Origin: Halictus rubicundus
Taxonomy: Eukaryota; Arthropoda; Insecta; Hymenoptera; Halictidae
Direction: 5' to 3'
DNA: 64,000 nucleotides
NCBI RefSeq assembly: GCF_050948215.1
Contig: NW_027488643.1
Coordinates: 1-64,000 of the forward strand
A program made the position numbers and the translations under genes. How positions within the stretch are numbered: the stretch's first letter is position 1; each line of letters begins with the position of its first letter. Positions 14,301-27,268 of this stretch are shown here, one piece after another. The notes beneath the pieces were generated by a model. It searched no databases. It was not told the DNA's origin and saw nothing but the letters and a program-made list of their open reading frames with translations.

Positions 14301-14837
14301 AGAGGATTGGATAGGATAGAGGATAGCGTAGGATAGAGGATAGGATAGGATAGAGGATACGATAGGATAGAGGATAGGATAGGATAGAGGATAGGATAGG
14401 ACAGAGGATTTGATAGGATAGAGGATAGGATAGGATAGAGGATAGGATAGGACAGAGGATAGGATAGAGGATTGGATAGGATACAGGATAGGATAGGATA
14501 GAGGATAGGATAGGGGATTAGATAGGATAGAGGATAGGATAGGATAGAAGATAGGATAGGATAGGGGATAGGATAGGATAGAGGATAGGATAGGATAGAG
14601 GATAGGATAGGATAGAGGATTAGATAGGACAGAGGATAAGATAGGATAGAGGATAGGATAGGGGATTTGATAGGATAGAGTATAGGATAGGATAGAAGAT
14701 AGGATAGGATAGAGAATAGGATAGGATAGAGGATAGGATAGGATAGAGGATAGGATAGGATAGAGGATAGGATAGGATAGAGGATAGGATAGGATAGAGG
14801 ATAGGATAGGATAGATGATAGGATAGGATAGAAGATA

Positions 14838-17800
14838 TCATAGGATAGAGGATAGGATAGGATAGATGATAGGGTAGGATAGAGGATTGGATAGGATACA
14901 GGATTGGATAGGATAGGGGAATTGATAGGATAGAGAATAGGATAGGATAGAAGATAGGATAGGATAGAGGATAGGATAGGATAGAGGATAGGATAGGATA
15001 GAAGATAGGATAGGATAGAGAATAGGATAGGATAGAGGATAGGATAGGATAGAGGATAGGATAGGACAGAGGATAGGATAGGGGATTTGATAGGATAGAG
15101 GATAGGATAGGATAGAGGATAGGATAGGATGGAGGATTGGATAGAGGATAGGATAGAGGATAGGAAAGGATAGAAGATAGGAAAGGATAGAGGATAGGAT
15201 AGGATAGAGGATAGGATAGGATAGAGGATAGGATAGAGGATAGGATAGAGGATAGGATAGGATAGAGGCTAGGATAGGATAGAAGATAGGATAGGATAGA
15301 GGATAGGATAGGATAGAGGATAGGATAGGATAGAGGATAGGATAGGATAGAGGATAGGATAGGATGGAGGATAGGATAGGATAGAGGGTAGGATAGGATA
15401 GATGATAGGATAGGATAGAGGATAGGATAGGATAGAGGATAGGATAGGATAGGATAGAGGATAGGATACGACAGAGGATTTGATAGGATAGAGGATAGGA
15501 TAGGATACAGGAAAGGATAGGATAGGGGAATTGATAGGATAGAGGATAGGATAGGATAGAAGATAGGATAGGATAGAGGATAGGATAGGATAGAGGATAG
15601 GATAGGATAGAGGATAGCGTAGGATAGAGGATAGGATAGGATAGAGGATTGGATAGGATAGAGGATAGCGTAGGATAGAGGATAGGATAGGATAGAGGAT
15701 ACGATAGGATAGAGGATAGGATAGGATAGAGGATAGGATAGGACAGAGGATTTGATAGGATAGAGGATAGGATAGGATAGAGGATAGGATAGGACAGAGG
15801 ATAGGATAGAGGATTGGATAGGATACAGGATAGGATAGGATAGAGGATAGGATAGGGGATTAGATAGGATAGAGGATAGGATAGGATAGAAGATAGGATA
15901 GGATAGGGGATAGGATAGGATAGAGGATAGGATAGGATAGAGGATAGGATAGGGGATTTGATAGGATAGAGTATAGGATAGGATAGAAGATAGGATAGGA
16001 TAGAGAATAGGATAGGATAGAGGATAGGATAGGATAGAAGATAGGATAGGATAGAGAATAGGATAGGATAGAGGATAGGATAGGATAGAGGATAGGATAG
16101 GACAGAGGATAGGATAGGGGATTTGATAGGATAGAGGATAGGATAGGATAGAGGATAGGATAGGATGGAGGATTGGATAGAGGATAGGATAGAGGATAGG
16201 ATAGAGGATAGGATAGGATAGAGGCTAGGATAGGATAGAAGATAGGATAGGATAGAGGATAGGATAGGATGGAGGATTGGATAGAGGATAGGATAGAGGA
16301 TAGGAAAGGATAGAAGATAGGATAGGATAGAGGATAGGATAGGATAGAGGATAGGATAGGATAGAGGATAGGATAGGATAGAGGATAGGATAGAGGATAG
16401 GATAGAGGATAGGATAGGATAGAGGCTAGGATAGGATAGAAGATAGGATAGGATAGAGGATAGGATAGGATAGAGGATTGGATAGGATAGAGGATAGGAT
16501 AGGATAGAGGATAGGATAGGATGGAGGATAGGATAGGATAGAGGGTAGGATAGGATAGATGATAGGATAGGATAGAGGATAGGATAGGATAGAGGATAGG
16601 ATAGGATAGAGGATAGGATAGGATAGGATAGAGGATAGGATACGACAGAGGATTTGATAGGATAGAGGATAGGATAGGATACAGGAAAGGATAGGATAGG
16701 GGAATTGATAGGATAGAGGATAGGATAGGATAGAAGATAGGATAGGATAGAGGATAGGATAGGATAGAGGATAGGATAGGATAGAGGATAACGTAGGATA
16801 GAGGATAGGATAGGATAGAGGATACGATAGGATAGAGGATAGGATAGAGGGTAGAATAGGATAGAGGATGGGATAGGATAGAGGATAGGATAGGATAGCT
16901 GATAGGATAGGATAGAGGATAGGATAGGGCAGAGGATAGGATAGGATAGAGGATAGGATAGGATAGAGGATATCATAGGATAGAGGATAGGATAGGATAG
17001 ATGATTGGATAGGATAGAGGATTGGATAGGATACAGGATTGGATAGGGTAGGGGAATTGATAGGATAGAGGATAGGATAGGATAGAAGATAGGATAGGAT
17101 AGAGGATTAGATAGGACAGAGGATAAGATAGGATAGAGGATAGGATAGGGGATTTGATAGGATAGAGTATAGGATAGGATAGAAGATAGGATAGGATAGA
17201 GAATAGGATAGGATAGAGGATAGGATAGGATAGAGGATAGGATAGGATAGGATAGAGGATAGGATAGGATAGATGATAGGATAGGATAGAAGATATCATA
17301 GGATAGAGGATAGGATAGGATAGATGATAGGATAGGATAAAGGATTGGATAGGATACAGGATTGGATAGGATAGGGGAATTGATAGGATAGAGAATAGGA
17401 TAGGATAGAAGATAGGATAGGATAGAGGATAGGATAGGATAGAGGATAGGATAGGATAGAAGATAGGATAGGATAGAGAATAGGATAGGATAGAGGATAG
17501 GATAGGATAGAGGATAGGATAGGACAGAGGATAGGATAGGGGATTTGATAGGATAGAGGATAGGATAGGATAGAGGATAGGATAGGATGGAGGATTGGAT
17601 AGAGGATAGGATAGAGGATAGGAAAGGATAGAAGATAGGATAGGATAGAGGATAGGATAGGATAGAGGATAGGATAGGATAGAGGATAGGATAGAGGATA
17701 GGATAGAGGATAGGATAGGATAGAGGCTAGGATAGGATAGTAGATAGGATAGGATAGAGGATAGGATAGGATAGAGGATAGGATAGGATAGAGGATAGGA

Positions 17801-18277
17801 TAGGATAGAGGATAGGATAGGATGGAGGATAGGATAGGATAGAGGGTAGGATAGGATAGATGATAGGATAGGATAGAGGATAGGATAGGATAGAGGATAG
17901 GATAGGATAGAGGATAGGATAGGATAGGATAGAGGATAGGATACGACAGAGGATTTGATAGGATAGAGGATAGGATAGGATACAGGAAAGGATAGGATAG
18001 GGGAATTGATAGGATAGAGGATAGGATAGGATAGAAGATAGGATAGGATAGAGGATAGGATAGGATAGAGGATAGGATAGGATAGAGGATAGCGTAGGAT
18101 AGAGGATAGGATAGGATAGAGGATACGATAGGATAGAGGATAGGATAGAGGGTAGAATAGGATAGAGGATGGGATAGGATAGAGGATAGGATAGGATAGC
18201 TGATAGGATAGGATAGAGGATAGGATAGGGCAGAGGATAGGATAGGATAGAGGATAGGATAGGATAGAGGATATCAT
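14838..18277. repeat. Internal sub-repeats of copy A bounded by GATATCATAGG
   Basis: The variant GATATCATAGG ends its CAT at 14,841, 16,976 and 18,277. The sequence to the left of the second and third sites is alike for several hundred bases, as is the sequence to the right of the first and second, so the region is a tandem sub-HOR with units of 2,135 and 1,301 bp. In B the same sites are at 28,694, 30,880 and 31,972 (2,186 and 1,092 bp). The first interval is 51 bp longer in B (three 17-mers) and the second 209 bp shorter. Confidence 0.65.
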
Positions 18278-20318
18278 AGGATAGTGGATAGGATAGGGTA
18301 GGGGAATTGATAGGATAGAGGATAGGATAGGATAGAAGATAGGATAGGATAGAGGATAGGATAGGATAGAGGATACAATAGGATAGAGGATAGCGTAGGA
18401 TAGAGGATAGGATAGGATAGAGGATAGGATAGGATAGAGGATAGGATAGGATAGAGGATAGGATAGGATAGAGGATAGGATAGGATAGAGGATATCATAG
18501 GATAGAGGATAGGATAGGATAGATGATTGGATAGGATAGAGGATTGGATAGGATACAGGATTGGATAGGGTAGGGGAATTGATAGGATAGAGGATAGGAT
18601 AGGATAGAAGATAGGATAGGATAGAGGATAGGATATGATAGAGGATAGGATAGGATAGAGGATAGCGTAGGATGGAGGATAGGATAGGATAGAGGATACG
18701 ATAGGATAGAGGATAGGATAGAGGGTAGAATAGGATAGAGGATAGGATAGAGGGTAGAATAGGATAGAGGATAGGATAGGATAGAGGATAGGGTAGGATA
18801 GCTGATAGGATAGGATAGAGGATAGGATAGGGCAGAGGATAGGATAGGGGATTTTATAGGATAGAGGATAGGATAGGATAGAGGATAGGATAGGATAGAG
18901 GATAGAATAGGATAGAGGATAGGATAGGGCAGAGGATAGGATAGGATAGAGGATAGGATAGGATAGAGGATATCATAGGATAGAGGATAGGATAGGATAG
19001 ATGATTGGATAGGATAGAGGATTCAATAGGATACAGGATTGGATAGGGTAGGGGAATTGATAGGATAGAGGATAGGATAGGATAGAAGATAGGATAGGAT
19101 AGAGGATAGGATAGGATAGAGGATACAATAGGATAGAGGATAGCGTAGGATAGAGGATAGGATAGGATAGAGGATAGGATAGGATAGAGGATAGGATAGG
19201 ATAGAGGATAGGATAGGATAGAGGATATCATAGGCTAGAGGATAGGATAGGATAGATGATTGGATAGGATAGAGGATTGGATAGGATACAGGATTGGATA
19301 AGGTAGGGGAATTAATAGGATAGAGGATAGGATAGGATAGAAGATAGGATAGGATAGAGGATAGGATAGGATAGAGGATAGGATAGGATAGAGGATAGCG
19401 TAGGATAGAGGATAGGATAGGATAGAGGATACGATAGGATAGAGGATAGGATAGAGGGTAGAATAGGATAGAGGATAGGATAGGATAGAGGATAGGGTAG
19501 GATAGCTGATAGGATAGGATAGAGGATAGGATAGGGCAGAGGATAGGATAGGGGATTTTATAGGATAGAGGATAGGATAGGATAGAGGATAGGATAGGAT
19601 GGAGGATAGAATAGGATAGAGGATAGGATAGGGCAGAGGATAGGATAGGATAGAGGATAGGATAGGATAGAGGATATCATAGGCTAGAGGATAGGATAGG
19701 ATAGATGATTGGATAGGATAGAGGATTGGATAGGATACAGGATTGGATAAGGTAGGGGAATTAATAGGATAGAGGAGAGGATAGGATAGAGGATAGGGTA
19801 GGATAGCTGATAGGATAGGATAGAGGATAGGATAGGGCAGAGGATAGGATAGGGGATTTTATAGGATAGAGGATAGGATAGGATAGAGGATAGGATAGGA
19901 TAGAGGATAGAATAGGGTAGAGGATAGGATAGGATAGAGGATTGGATAGACGGTAGGATAGGATAGAGGATAGGATAGGATAGAGGATAGGATAGGATAG
20001 AGGATAGGATAGGATAGAGGATAGGATAGGACAGAGGATAGGATAGGGGATTTGATAGGATAGAGGATAGGATAGGATAGACGATAGGATATGATAGAGG
20101 ATAGGATAGGATAGAGGATAGGATAGGATAGAGGTTAGGATAGGATAGAGGATTGGATAGAGGATAGGATAGATGATAGGAAAGCATAGAAGATAGGATA
20201 GGATAGAGGATAGGATAGGATAGAGGATAGGATAGGATAGAGGATAGGATAGGATAGAGGATAGGATAGGATAGAGGATAGGATAGGATAGAAGATAGGA
20301 TAGGATAGAGGATATCAT
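18277..20318. repeat. Short sub-repeats bounded by GATATCATAGG in copy A
   Basis: The CAT of GATATCATAGG (or GATATCATAGGCT) recurs at 18,277, 18,498, 18,976, 19,231, 19,680 and about 20,318. Some spacings are exact multiples of 17 (221 and 255 bp). Motifs that travel with it are GATAGATGATTGG, GATACAGGATTGG and GGGTAGGGGAATTGATAGG. The corresponding region of B starts at 31,972, with the same 221-bp first spacing (31,972 to 32,193). Confidence 0.6.
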
Positions 20319-20493
20319 AGGATAGAGGATAGGATAGGATAGAGCATATTATAGGATAGAGGATAGGATAGGATAGAGGATAGGATAGGATAGGGGATTG
20401 GATAGGATAGGATAGAGGATAGGCTAGGATAGAGGATAGGATAGGATAGAGGATAGGATAGAGGTTAGGATAGAGGGTAGGATAGAGAATAGG

Positions 20494-20544
20494 AACGGAT
20501 AGATGAAATTATAGGATAGAGTGTACGATATTATGGAGGAATGG
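20494..20544. repeat. 51-bp conserved cassette, form 1
   Basis: It is the first cassette of the doublet ending copy A. Its CAT marker, 269 bp on, is the variant GTAATGGGATTTCAT. Confidence 0.85.
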
Positions 20545-21542
20545 ATATGATAGAGGATAGGATAGAGGACAGGATAGGAAAGAGTATAGGATAGGATAGA
20601 GGATGGAATAGGATAGAGGATAGGATAGACGATAGGATAGGATAGAGGATAGGATAGGATAGAGGATAGGATAGGATAGAGGATAGGATAGACGATAGGA
20701 TAGGATAGAGGATAGGATAGGACAGAGGATAGGATAGGATAGAGGATAGTAATGGGATTTCATAGGATAGAGGATAGGATAGGATAGAAGATAGGATAGG
20801 ATAGAGGATAGGATAGGATAGAGGATAGGATAGGATAGGATAGAGGATATGATAGGATAGGGGAATTGATAGGATAGAGGATAGGATAGGATAGAAGATA
20901 GGATAGGATAGAGGATAGGATAGGATAGAGGATAGGATAGAGGATAGAATAGGATAGAGGATAGGATAGGATAGAGGATTGGATAGACGGTAGGATAGGA
21001 TAGAGGATAGGATAGGATAGAGGATAGGATAGGAAAGAGGATAGGATAGCGGATTTGATAGGATAGAGGATAGGATAGGATAGAGGATAGGATAGGATAG
21101 AGGATAGAATAGGATAGAGGATAGGATAGGATAGAGGATAGGATAGACGGTAGGATAGGATAGAGGATAGGATAGGATAGAGGATAGGATAGGATAGAGG
21201 ATAGGATAGAGGATAGGATAAGATAGAAGATAGGATAGGATAGACTATAGGATAGGATAGAGGATAGGATAGGATAGAGGATAGCGTAGGATAGAGGATA
21301 GGATAGGATAGAGGATACGATAGGATAGAGGATAGGATAGAGGATATAATAGGATAGAGGAGAGGATAGGATAGAGGATAGGGTAGGATAGAGGATAGGA
21401 AAGCATAGAAGATTGGATAGGATAGAGGATAGAATAGGATAGAGGATAGGATAGGATAGAGGATAGGATAGGATAGAGGATAGGATAGGATAGAGGGTAG
21501 GATAGGATAGAGGTTAGGATAGAGGGTAGGATAGAGAATAGG

Positions 21543-21593
21543 AACGGATAGATGAAATTATAGGATAGAGTGTACGATATTATGGAGGAATGG
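21543..21593. repeat. 51-bp conserved cassette, form 1
   Basis: It is the second cassette of the doublet, 1,049 bp after the first, with the usual CAT marker 269 bp on. Confidence 0.85.
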
Positions 21594-22518
21594 ATATGAT
21601 AGAGGATAGGATAGAGGACAGGATAGGAAAGAGTATAGGATAGGATAGAGGATGGAATAGGATAGAGGATAGGATAGACGATAGGATAGGATAGAGGATA
21701 GGATAGGATAGAGGATAGGATAGGATAGAGGATAGGATAGACGATAGGATAGGATAGAGGATAGGATAGGACAGAGGATAGGATAGGATAGAGGATAGTA
21801 TTGGGATTTCATAGGATAGAGGATAGGATAGGATAGAAGATAGGATAGGATAGAGGATAGGATAGGATAGAGGATAGGATAGGATAGGATAGAGGATATG
21901 ATAGGATAGGGGAATTGATAGGATAGAGGATAGGATAGGATAGAAGATAGGATAGGATAGAGGATAGGATAGGATAGAGGATAGGATAGGATAGAGGATA
22001 TTATAGAGGATAGAATAGGATAGAGGATAGGATAGGATAGAGGATTGGATAGACGGTAGGATAGGATAGAGGATAGGATAGGATAGAGGATAGGATAGGA
22101 AAGAGGATAGGATAGCGGATTTGATAGGATAGAGGATAGGATAGGATAGAGGATAGGATAGGATAGAGGATAGAATAGGATAGAGGATAGGATATGATAG
22201 AGGATAGGATAGACGGTAGGATAGGATAGAGGATAGGATAGGATAGAGGATAGGATAGGATAGAGGATAGGATAGAGGATAGGATAAGATAGAAGATAGG
22301 ATAGGATAGACTATAGGATAGGATAGAGGATAGGATAGGATAGAGGATAGCGTAGGATAGAGGATAGGATAGGATAGAGGATACGATAGGATAGAGGATA
22401 GGATAGGATAGAGGATAGGATAGGATAGAGGATAGGATAGAGGATAGGATAGGATAGAGGATAGGATAGGATAGAGGTTAGGATAGAGGGTAGGATAGAG
22501 GGTAGGATAGAGAATAGG

Positions 22519-22569
22519 AACGGATAGATGAAATTATAGGATAGAGTGTACGATATTATGGAGGAATGG
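22519..22569. repeat. 51-bp cassette, hybrid form 3, opening HOR copy B
   Basis: It reads GATATTATGGAGG like form 1 but is followed by GAATGGGTAGG like form 2. No GTATTGGGATTTCAT marker follows at 269 bp. Confidence 0.85.
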
Positions 22570-24908
22570 GTAGGATAGAGGATAGGATAGAGGACAGGAT
22601 AGGAAAGAGTATAGGATAGGATAGAGGATGGAATAGGATAGAGGATAGGATAGACGATAGGATAGGATAGAGGATAGGATAGGATAGAGGATAGGATAGG
22701 ATAGAGGATAGGATAGACGATATGATAGGATAGAGGATAGGATAGGATAGAGGATAGGATAGGATAGAGGATAGGATAGGATAGAGGATAGGATAGGAAA
22801 TAGGATTGGATAGAGGATATGATAGAGGATAGGAAAGGATAGAAGATAGGATAGGATAGAGGATAGGATAGGATAGAGGATAGGATTGGATAGGATAGAG
22901 GATAGGAAAGGATAGAAGATAGGATAGGATAGAGGATAGGATAGGATAGGATAGAGGATAGGATAGAGGATAGGATAGGATAGAGGATAGGATAGGATAG
23001 AGGATAGGATAGGATAGAGGATAGAATAGGATAGAGGATAGGATAGGATAGAGGATAGGATAGACGGTAGGATAGGATAGAGGATAGGATAGGATAGAGG
23101 ATAGGATAGGATAGAGGATAGGATAGGACAGAGGATAGGATAGGGGATTTGATAGGATAGAGGATAGGATAGGATAGACGATAGGATAGGATAGAGGATA
23201 GGATACGATAGAGGATAGGATAGGATAGAGGATAGGATAGGATAGAGGATAGGATAGGATAGAGGATAGCGTAGGATAGAGGATAGGATAGGATAGAGGA
23301 TAGGATAGGATAGAGGATAGGATAGGATAGAGGATAGCGTAGGATAGAGGATAGGATAGGATAGAGGATACGATAGGATAGAGGATAGAATAGAGGATAT
23401 AATAGGATAGAGTATAGGATAGGATAGAGGATAGGATAGGATAGCGGATAGGATAGGATAGAGGATAGGATAGGGCAGAGGATAGGATAGGGGATTTGAT
23501 AGGATAGAGGATAGGATAGGATAGAGGATAGGATAGGATAGAGAATAGAATAGGATAGAGGATAGGATAGGATAGAGGATAGGATAGGACAGAGGATAGG
23601 ATAGGGGATTTGATAGGATAGAGGATAGGATAGGATAGACGATAGGATAGGATAGAGGATAGGATAGGATAGAGGATAGGATAGGATAGAGGATAGGATA
23701 GGATAGAGGACAGGATAGGATAGAGGATAGGATAGGATAGATGATAGGATAGGATAGAGGATAGGATAGGATAGAGGATTGGATAGGATAGAGGATAGCG
23801 TAGGATAGAGGTTAGGATAGGATAAAGGATACGATAGGATAGAGGATAGGATAGGATAGAGGATAGGATAGGACAGAGGATTTGATAGGATAGAGGATAG
23901 GATAGGATACAGGAAAGGATAGGATTGAGGATAGATGATAGGATAGGATAGAGGATAGGATAGGATAGAGGATAGGATAGGACAGAGGATAGGATAGGGG
24001 ATTTGATAGGATAGAGGATAGGATAGGATAGACGATAGGATAGGATCGAGGATAGGATAGGATAGAGGATAGGATAGGATAGAGGATTGGATAGAGGATA
24101 GGATAGAGGATAGGAAAGGATAGAGGAAAGGATAGGATTGATGATAGATGATGGGATAGGATAGAGGATTGGATAGGATACAGGATAGGATAAGATAGAG
24201 GATATTATAGGACAGAGGATAGGATATGATAGAGTATACGATATTATAGAGGGTAGGATAGGATAGAGCATAGGATAGGGAATTGGATAGGATAGGATAT
24301 AGGATAGGATAGGGTATTTGATAGGATAGAGGAGATTATAGGATAGAGAATAGGATAGGATAGAGGTTAGGATAGAGGATAGGATACGATATAGGATTGG
24401 ATACGATAGAGGATAGAGGATAGGATAGGATACAGGAAAGGATAGGATTGAGGATAGGATTAGATAGAGGATAGAACAGGATAGATGATAGGATAGGATA
24501 GAGGATAGGATAGAGGATAGGATAGGATAGAGGATAGGATAGGGGATTTGATAGGATAGAGGATAGGATAGGATAGAATATAGGATAGGATAGAGAATAG
24601 GATGGGATAGAGGATAGGATAGGATAAAGGATAGTATAGAGGATAGGATAGACGATAGGATAGGATAGAGGATAGGATAGGATAGACGATAGGATAGGAT
24701 AGGATAGGATAGGGGATTTGATAGGATAGAGGATAGGATAGGATAGAGGATAGGATAGGATAGAGGATAGAATAGGATAGAGTATAGGATAGGATAGAGG
24801 ATAGGATAGGATAGAGGATAGGATAGGATAGAGGATAGGATAGGATAGAGGATAGGATAGGATAGATGATAGGATAGGATGGAGGATCGGATAGGATACA
24901 GGATAGGA

Positions 24909-26710
24909 TAGCATAGGGGAATTGATATGATAGAGGATAGGATAGGATAGAGGATAGGATAGGATAGAGGATAGCGTAGGATAGAGGATAGGATAGGATA
25001 GAGGATACGATAGGATAGAGGATAGGATAGGATAGAGGATAGGATAGGGCAGAGGATACGATAGGGGATTTGATAGGATAGAGGATAGGAGAGGTTAGAG
25101 GATAGGATAGGATAGAGGATAGAGTAGGATAGAGGATAGGATAGGATAGAGGATAAGATAGACGGTAGGATAGGATAGAGGATAGGATAGGATAGAGGAT
25201 AGGATAGGATAGAGGATAGGATAGGATAGAGGATAGGATAGGATAGAGGATAGGATAGGATAGAGGATAGGATAGGATAGAGGATAGGATAGGATAGAGG
25301 ATAGGATAGGATAGAGGATAGGATAGGATAGAGGATAGGATAGGGGATTTGATAGGATAGAGGATAGGATAGGATAGAAGATAGGATAGGATAGAGGATA
25401 GGATAGGATAGAGGATAGGATAGGATAGAGGATAGGATAGGATAGAGGAGAGGATAGGATAGAGGATAGGATAGGATAGGATAGAAGATAGGATAGGATA
25501 AAGGATAGGATAGGATAGAGGATAGGATAGAAGATATAATAGGATAGAGGATAGGATAGGATAGAGGATAGGATAGGATAGCGGATAGGATAGGATAGAG
25601 GATAGGATAGGGCAGAGGATAGGATAGGGGATTTGATAGGATAGAGGATAGGATAGGACAGAGGATAGGATAGGATAGAGGATAGAATAGGATAGAGGAT
25701 AGGATAGGATAGAGGATAGGATAGAGGATAGGATAGGATAGACGATAGGATAGGATAGAAGATAGGATAGGATAGGATAGAGGATAGGATAGGATAGAAG
25801 ATAGGATAGGATAGAGGATAGGATAGGATAGAGGATAGGATAGGATAGAGGATAGGATAGAGGATAGAATAGGATAGAGGATAGGATAAAATAGAGGATA
25901 GGATAGGATAGGGGATTGGATAGGATAGGATAGAGGATAGGCTAGGATAGAAGATAGGATAGGATAGAGGATAGGATAGGATAGAAGATAGGATAGGATA
26001 GAGGATAGGATAGGATAGAGGATAGGATAGGATAGGATAGAGGATATGATAGGATAGGGGAATTGATAGGATAGAGGATAGGATAGGATAGAAGATAGGA
26101 TAGGATAGAGGATAGGATAGGATAGAGGATAGGATAGGATAGAGGATAGGATAGGATAGAGGATAGGATATAGGATAGAATAGGATAGAGGATAGGATAG
26201 GATAGAGGATTGGATAGACGGTAGGATAGGATAGCGGATAGGATAGGATAGAGGATAGGATAGGGCAGAGGATAGGATAGGGGATTTTATAGGATAGAGG
26301 ATAGGATAGGATAGAGGATAGGATAGGACAGACGGTAGGATAGGATAGAGGATAGTATAGGGATTTGATAGGATAGAGGTTTGGATAGGATAGAGGATAG
26401 GATAGGATAGAGGATAGGATAGGATAGAGGATAGGATAGGATAGAGGATAGGATAGGATAGAGGATAGGATAGGATAGAGAATTGGATACGATAGAGGAT
26501 AGAGGATAGGCTAGGATAGAGGATAGGATAGGATAGAGGATAGGATAGGATAGAGGACACGATAGGATAGAGGATAGGATAGAGGATATAATAGGATAGA
26601 GGATAGGATAGGATAGAGGATAGGATAGGATAGAGGATAGGATAGGATAGAGGATAGGATAGGATAGATGATAGGATAGGATGGAGGATCGGATAGGATA
26701 CAGGATAGGA
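24909..26710. repeat. 1,802-bp internal interval of copy B
   Basis: The rare site TAGCATAGGGGAATTGATA occurs at 24,909 and again at 26,711, each followed by similar sequence including GATACGATAGGGGATTTG. Copy C has the same pair at the same 1,802-bp spacing (38,660 and 40,462). Copy A has only one such site (11,982), which matches the first B site because both are followed by GGAGAGGTTAGAGG. Confidence 0.65.
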
Positions 26711-27268
26711 TAGCATAGGGGAATTGATAGGATAGAGGATAGGATAGGATAGAGGATAGGATAGGATAGAGGATAGCGTAGGATAGAGGATAGGATAGGA
26801 TAGAGGATACGATAGGATAGAGGATAGGATAGGATAGAGGATAGGATAGGGCAGAGGATACGATAGGGGATTTGATAGGATAGAGGATAGGATAGGATAG
26901 AGGATAGGATAGGATAGAGGATAGAGTAGGATAGAGGATAGGATAGGATAGAGGATAAGATAGACGGTAGGATAGGATAGAGGATAGGATATGATAGAGG
27001 ATAGGATAGGATAGAGGATAGGATAGGATAGAGGATAGGATAGGATAGAAGATAGGATAGGATAGAGGATAGGATAGGATAGAGGATAGGATAGGATAGG
27101 ATAGAGGATATGATAGGATAGGGGAATTGATAGGATAGAGGATAGGATAGGATAGAAGATAGGATAGGATAGAGGATAGGATAGGATAGGATAGAGGATA
27201 GGATAGGATAGAGGATAGGATATAGGATAGAATAGGATAGAGGATAGGATAGGATAGAGGATTGGATA
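26218..27268. repeat. ~1,051-bp duplication specific to copy B
   Basis: GATAGACGGTAGGATAGG followed by GATAGCGG occurs at about 26,218 and 27,269. In A there is one site (13,318). What follows it in A, GATACGATAGGGGATTTG, matches the second B site, while the first B site is followed by GGATAGGGGATTTTATAGG. The A-to-B offset jumps from about 12,900 to about 13,950 across the interval. Confidence 0.6.

Larger units (their letters stand above)
8831..22518. repeat. 13.7-kb HOR, copy A
   Basis: It is defined by the cassette beginning AACGGATAGATGAAATT at 8,831 and the matching cassette at 22,519, which opens copy B. Many rare variants recur in B in the same order: the GAGTATACGATATTATAGAG site near 10,731 (B 24,232), the TAGCATAGGGG site at 11,982 (B 24,909), GATATCATAGG sites near 14,841, 16,976 and 18,277 (B 28,694, 30,880, 31,972), and the terminal cassettes at 20,494 and 21,543 (B 34,206, 35,255). 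Offsets between equivalent landmarks range from about 12,900 to 13,950 bp because of internal insertions and deletions. A carries about 506 bp near 10,853-11,368 that B and C lack. Confidence 0.85.
20494..22518. repeat. ~1-kb unit doublet at the end of copy A, related to block I
   Basis: Cassettes start at 20,494, 21,543 and 22,519, giving two units of 1,049 and 976 bp. Each carries GTATTGGGATTTCAT (GTAATGGGATTTCAT in the first) ending 269 bp after the cassette start, the same distance as in the 3.0-kb HOR. The doublet therefore belongs to the family that makes up block I, embedded inside the 13.7-kb HOR. Confidence 0.75.

Noticed and set aside
18498..18976. 478-bp spacing of GATATCATAGG sites matching the 478-bp spacing at 50,568-51,046
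   Set aside because: The landmark motifs and intervening variants differ, so the equal length is probably coincidence.
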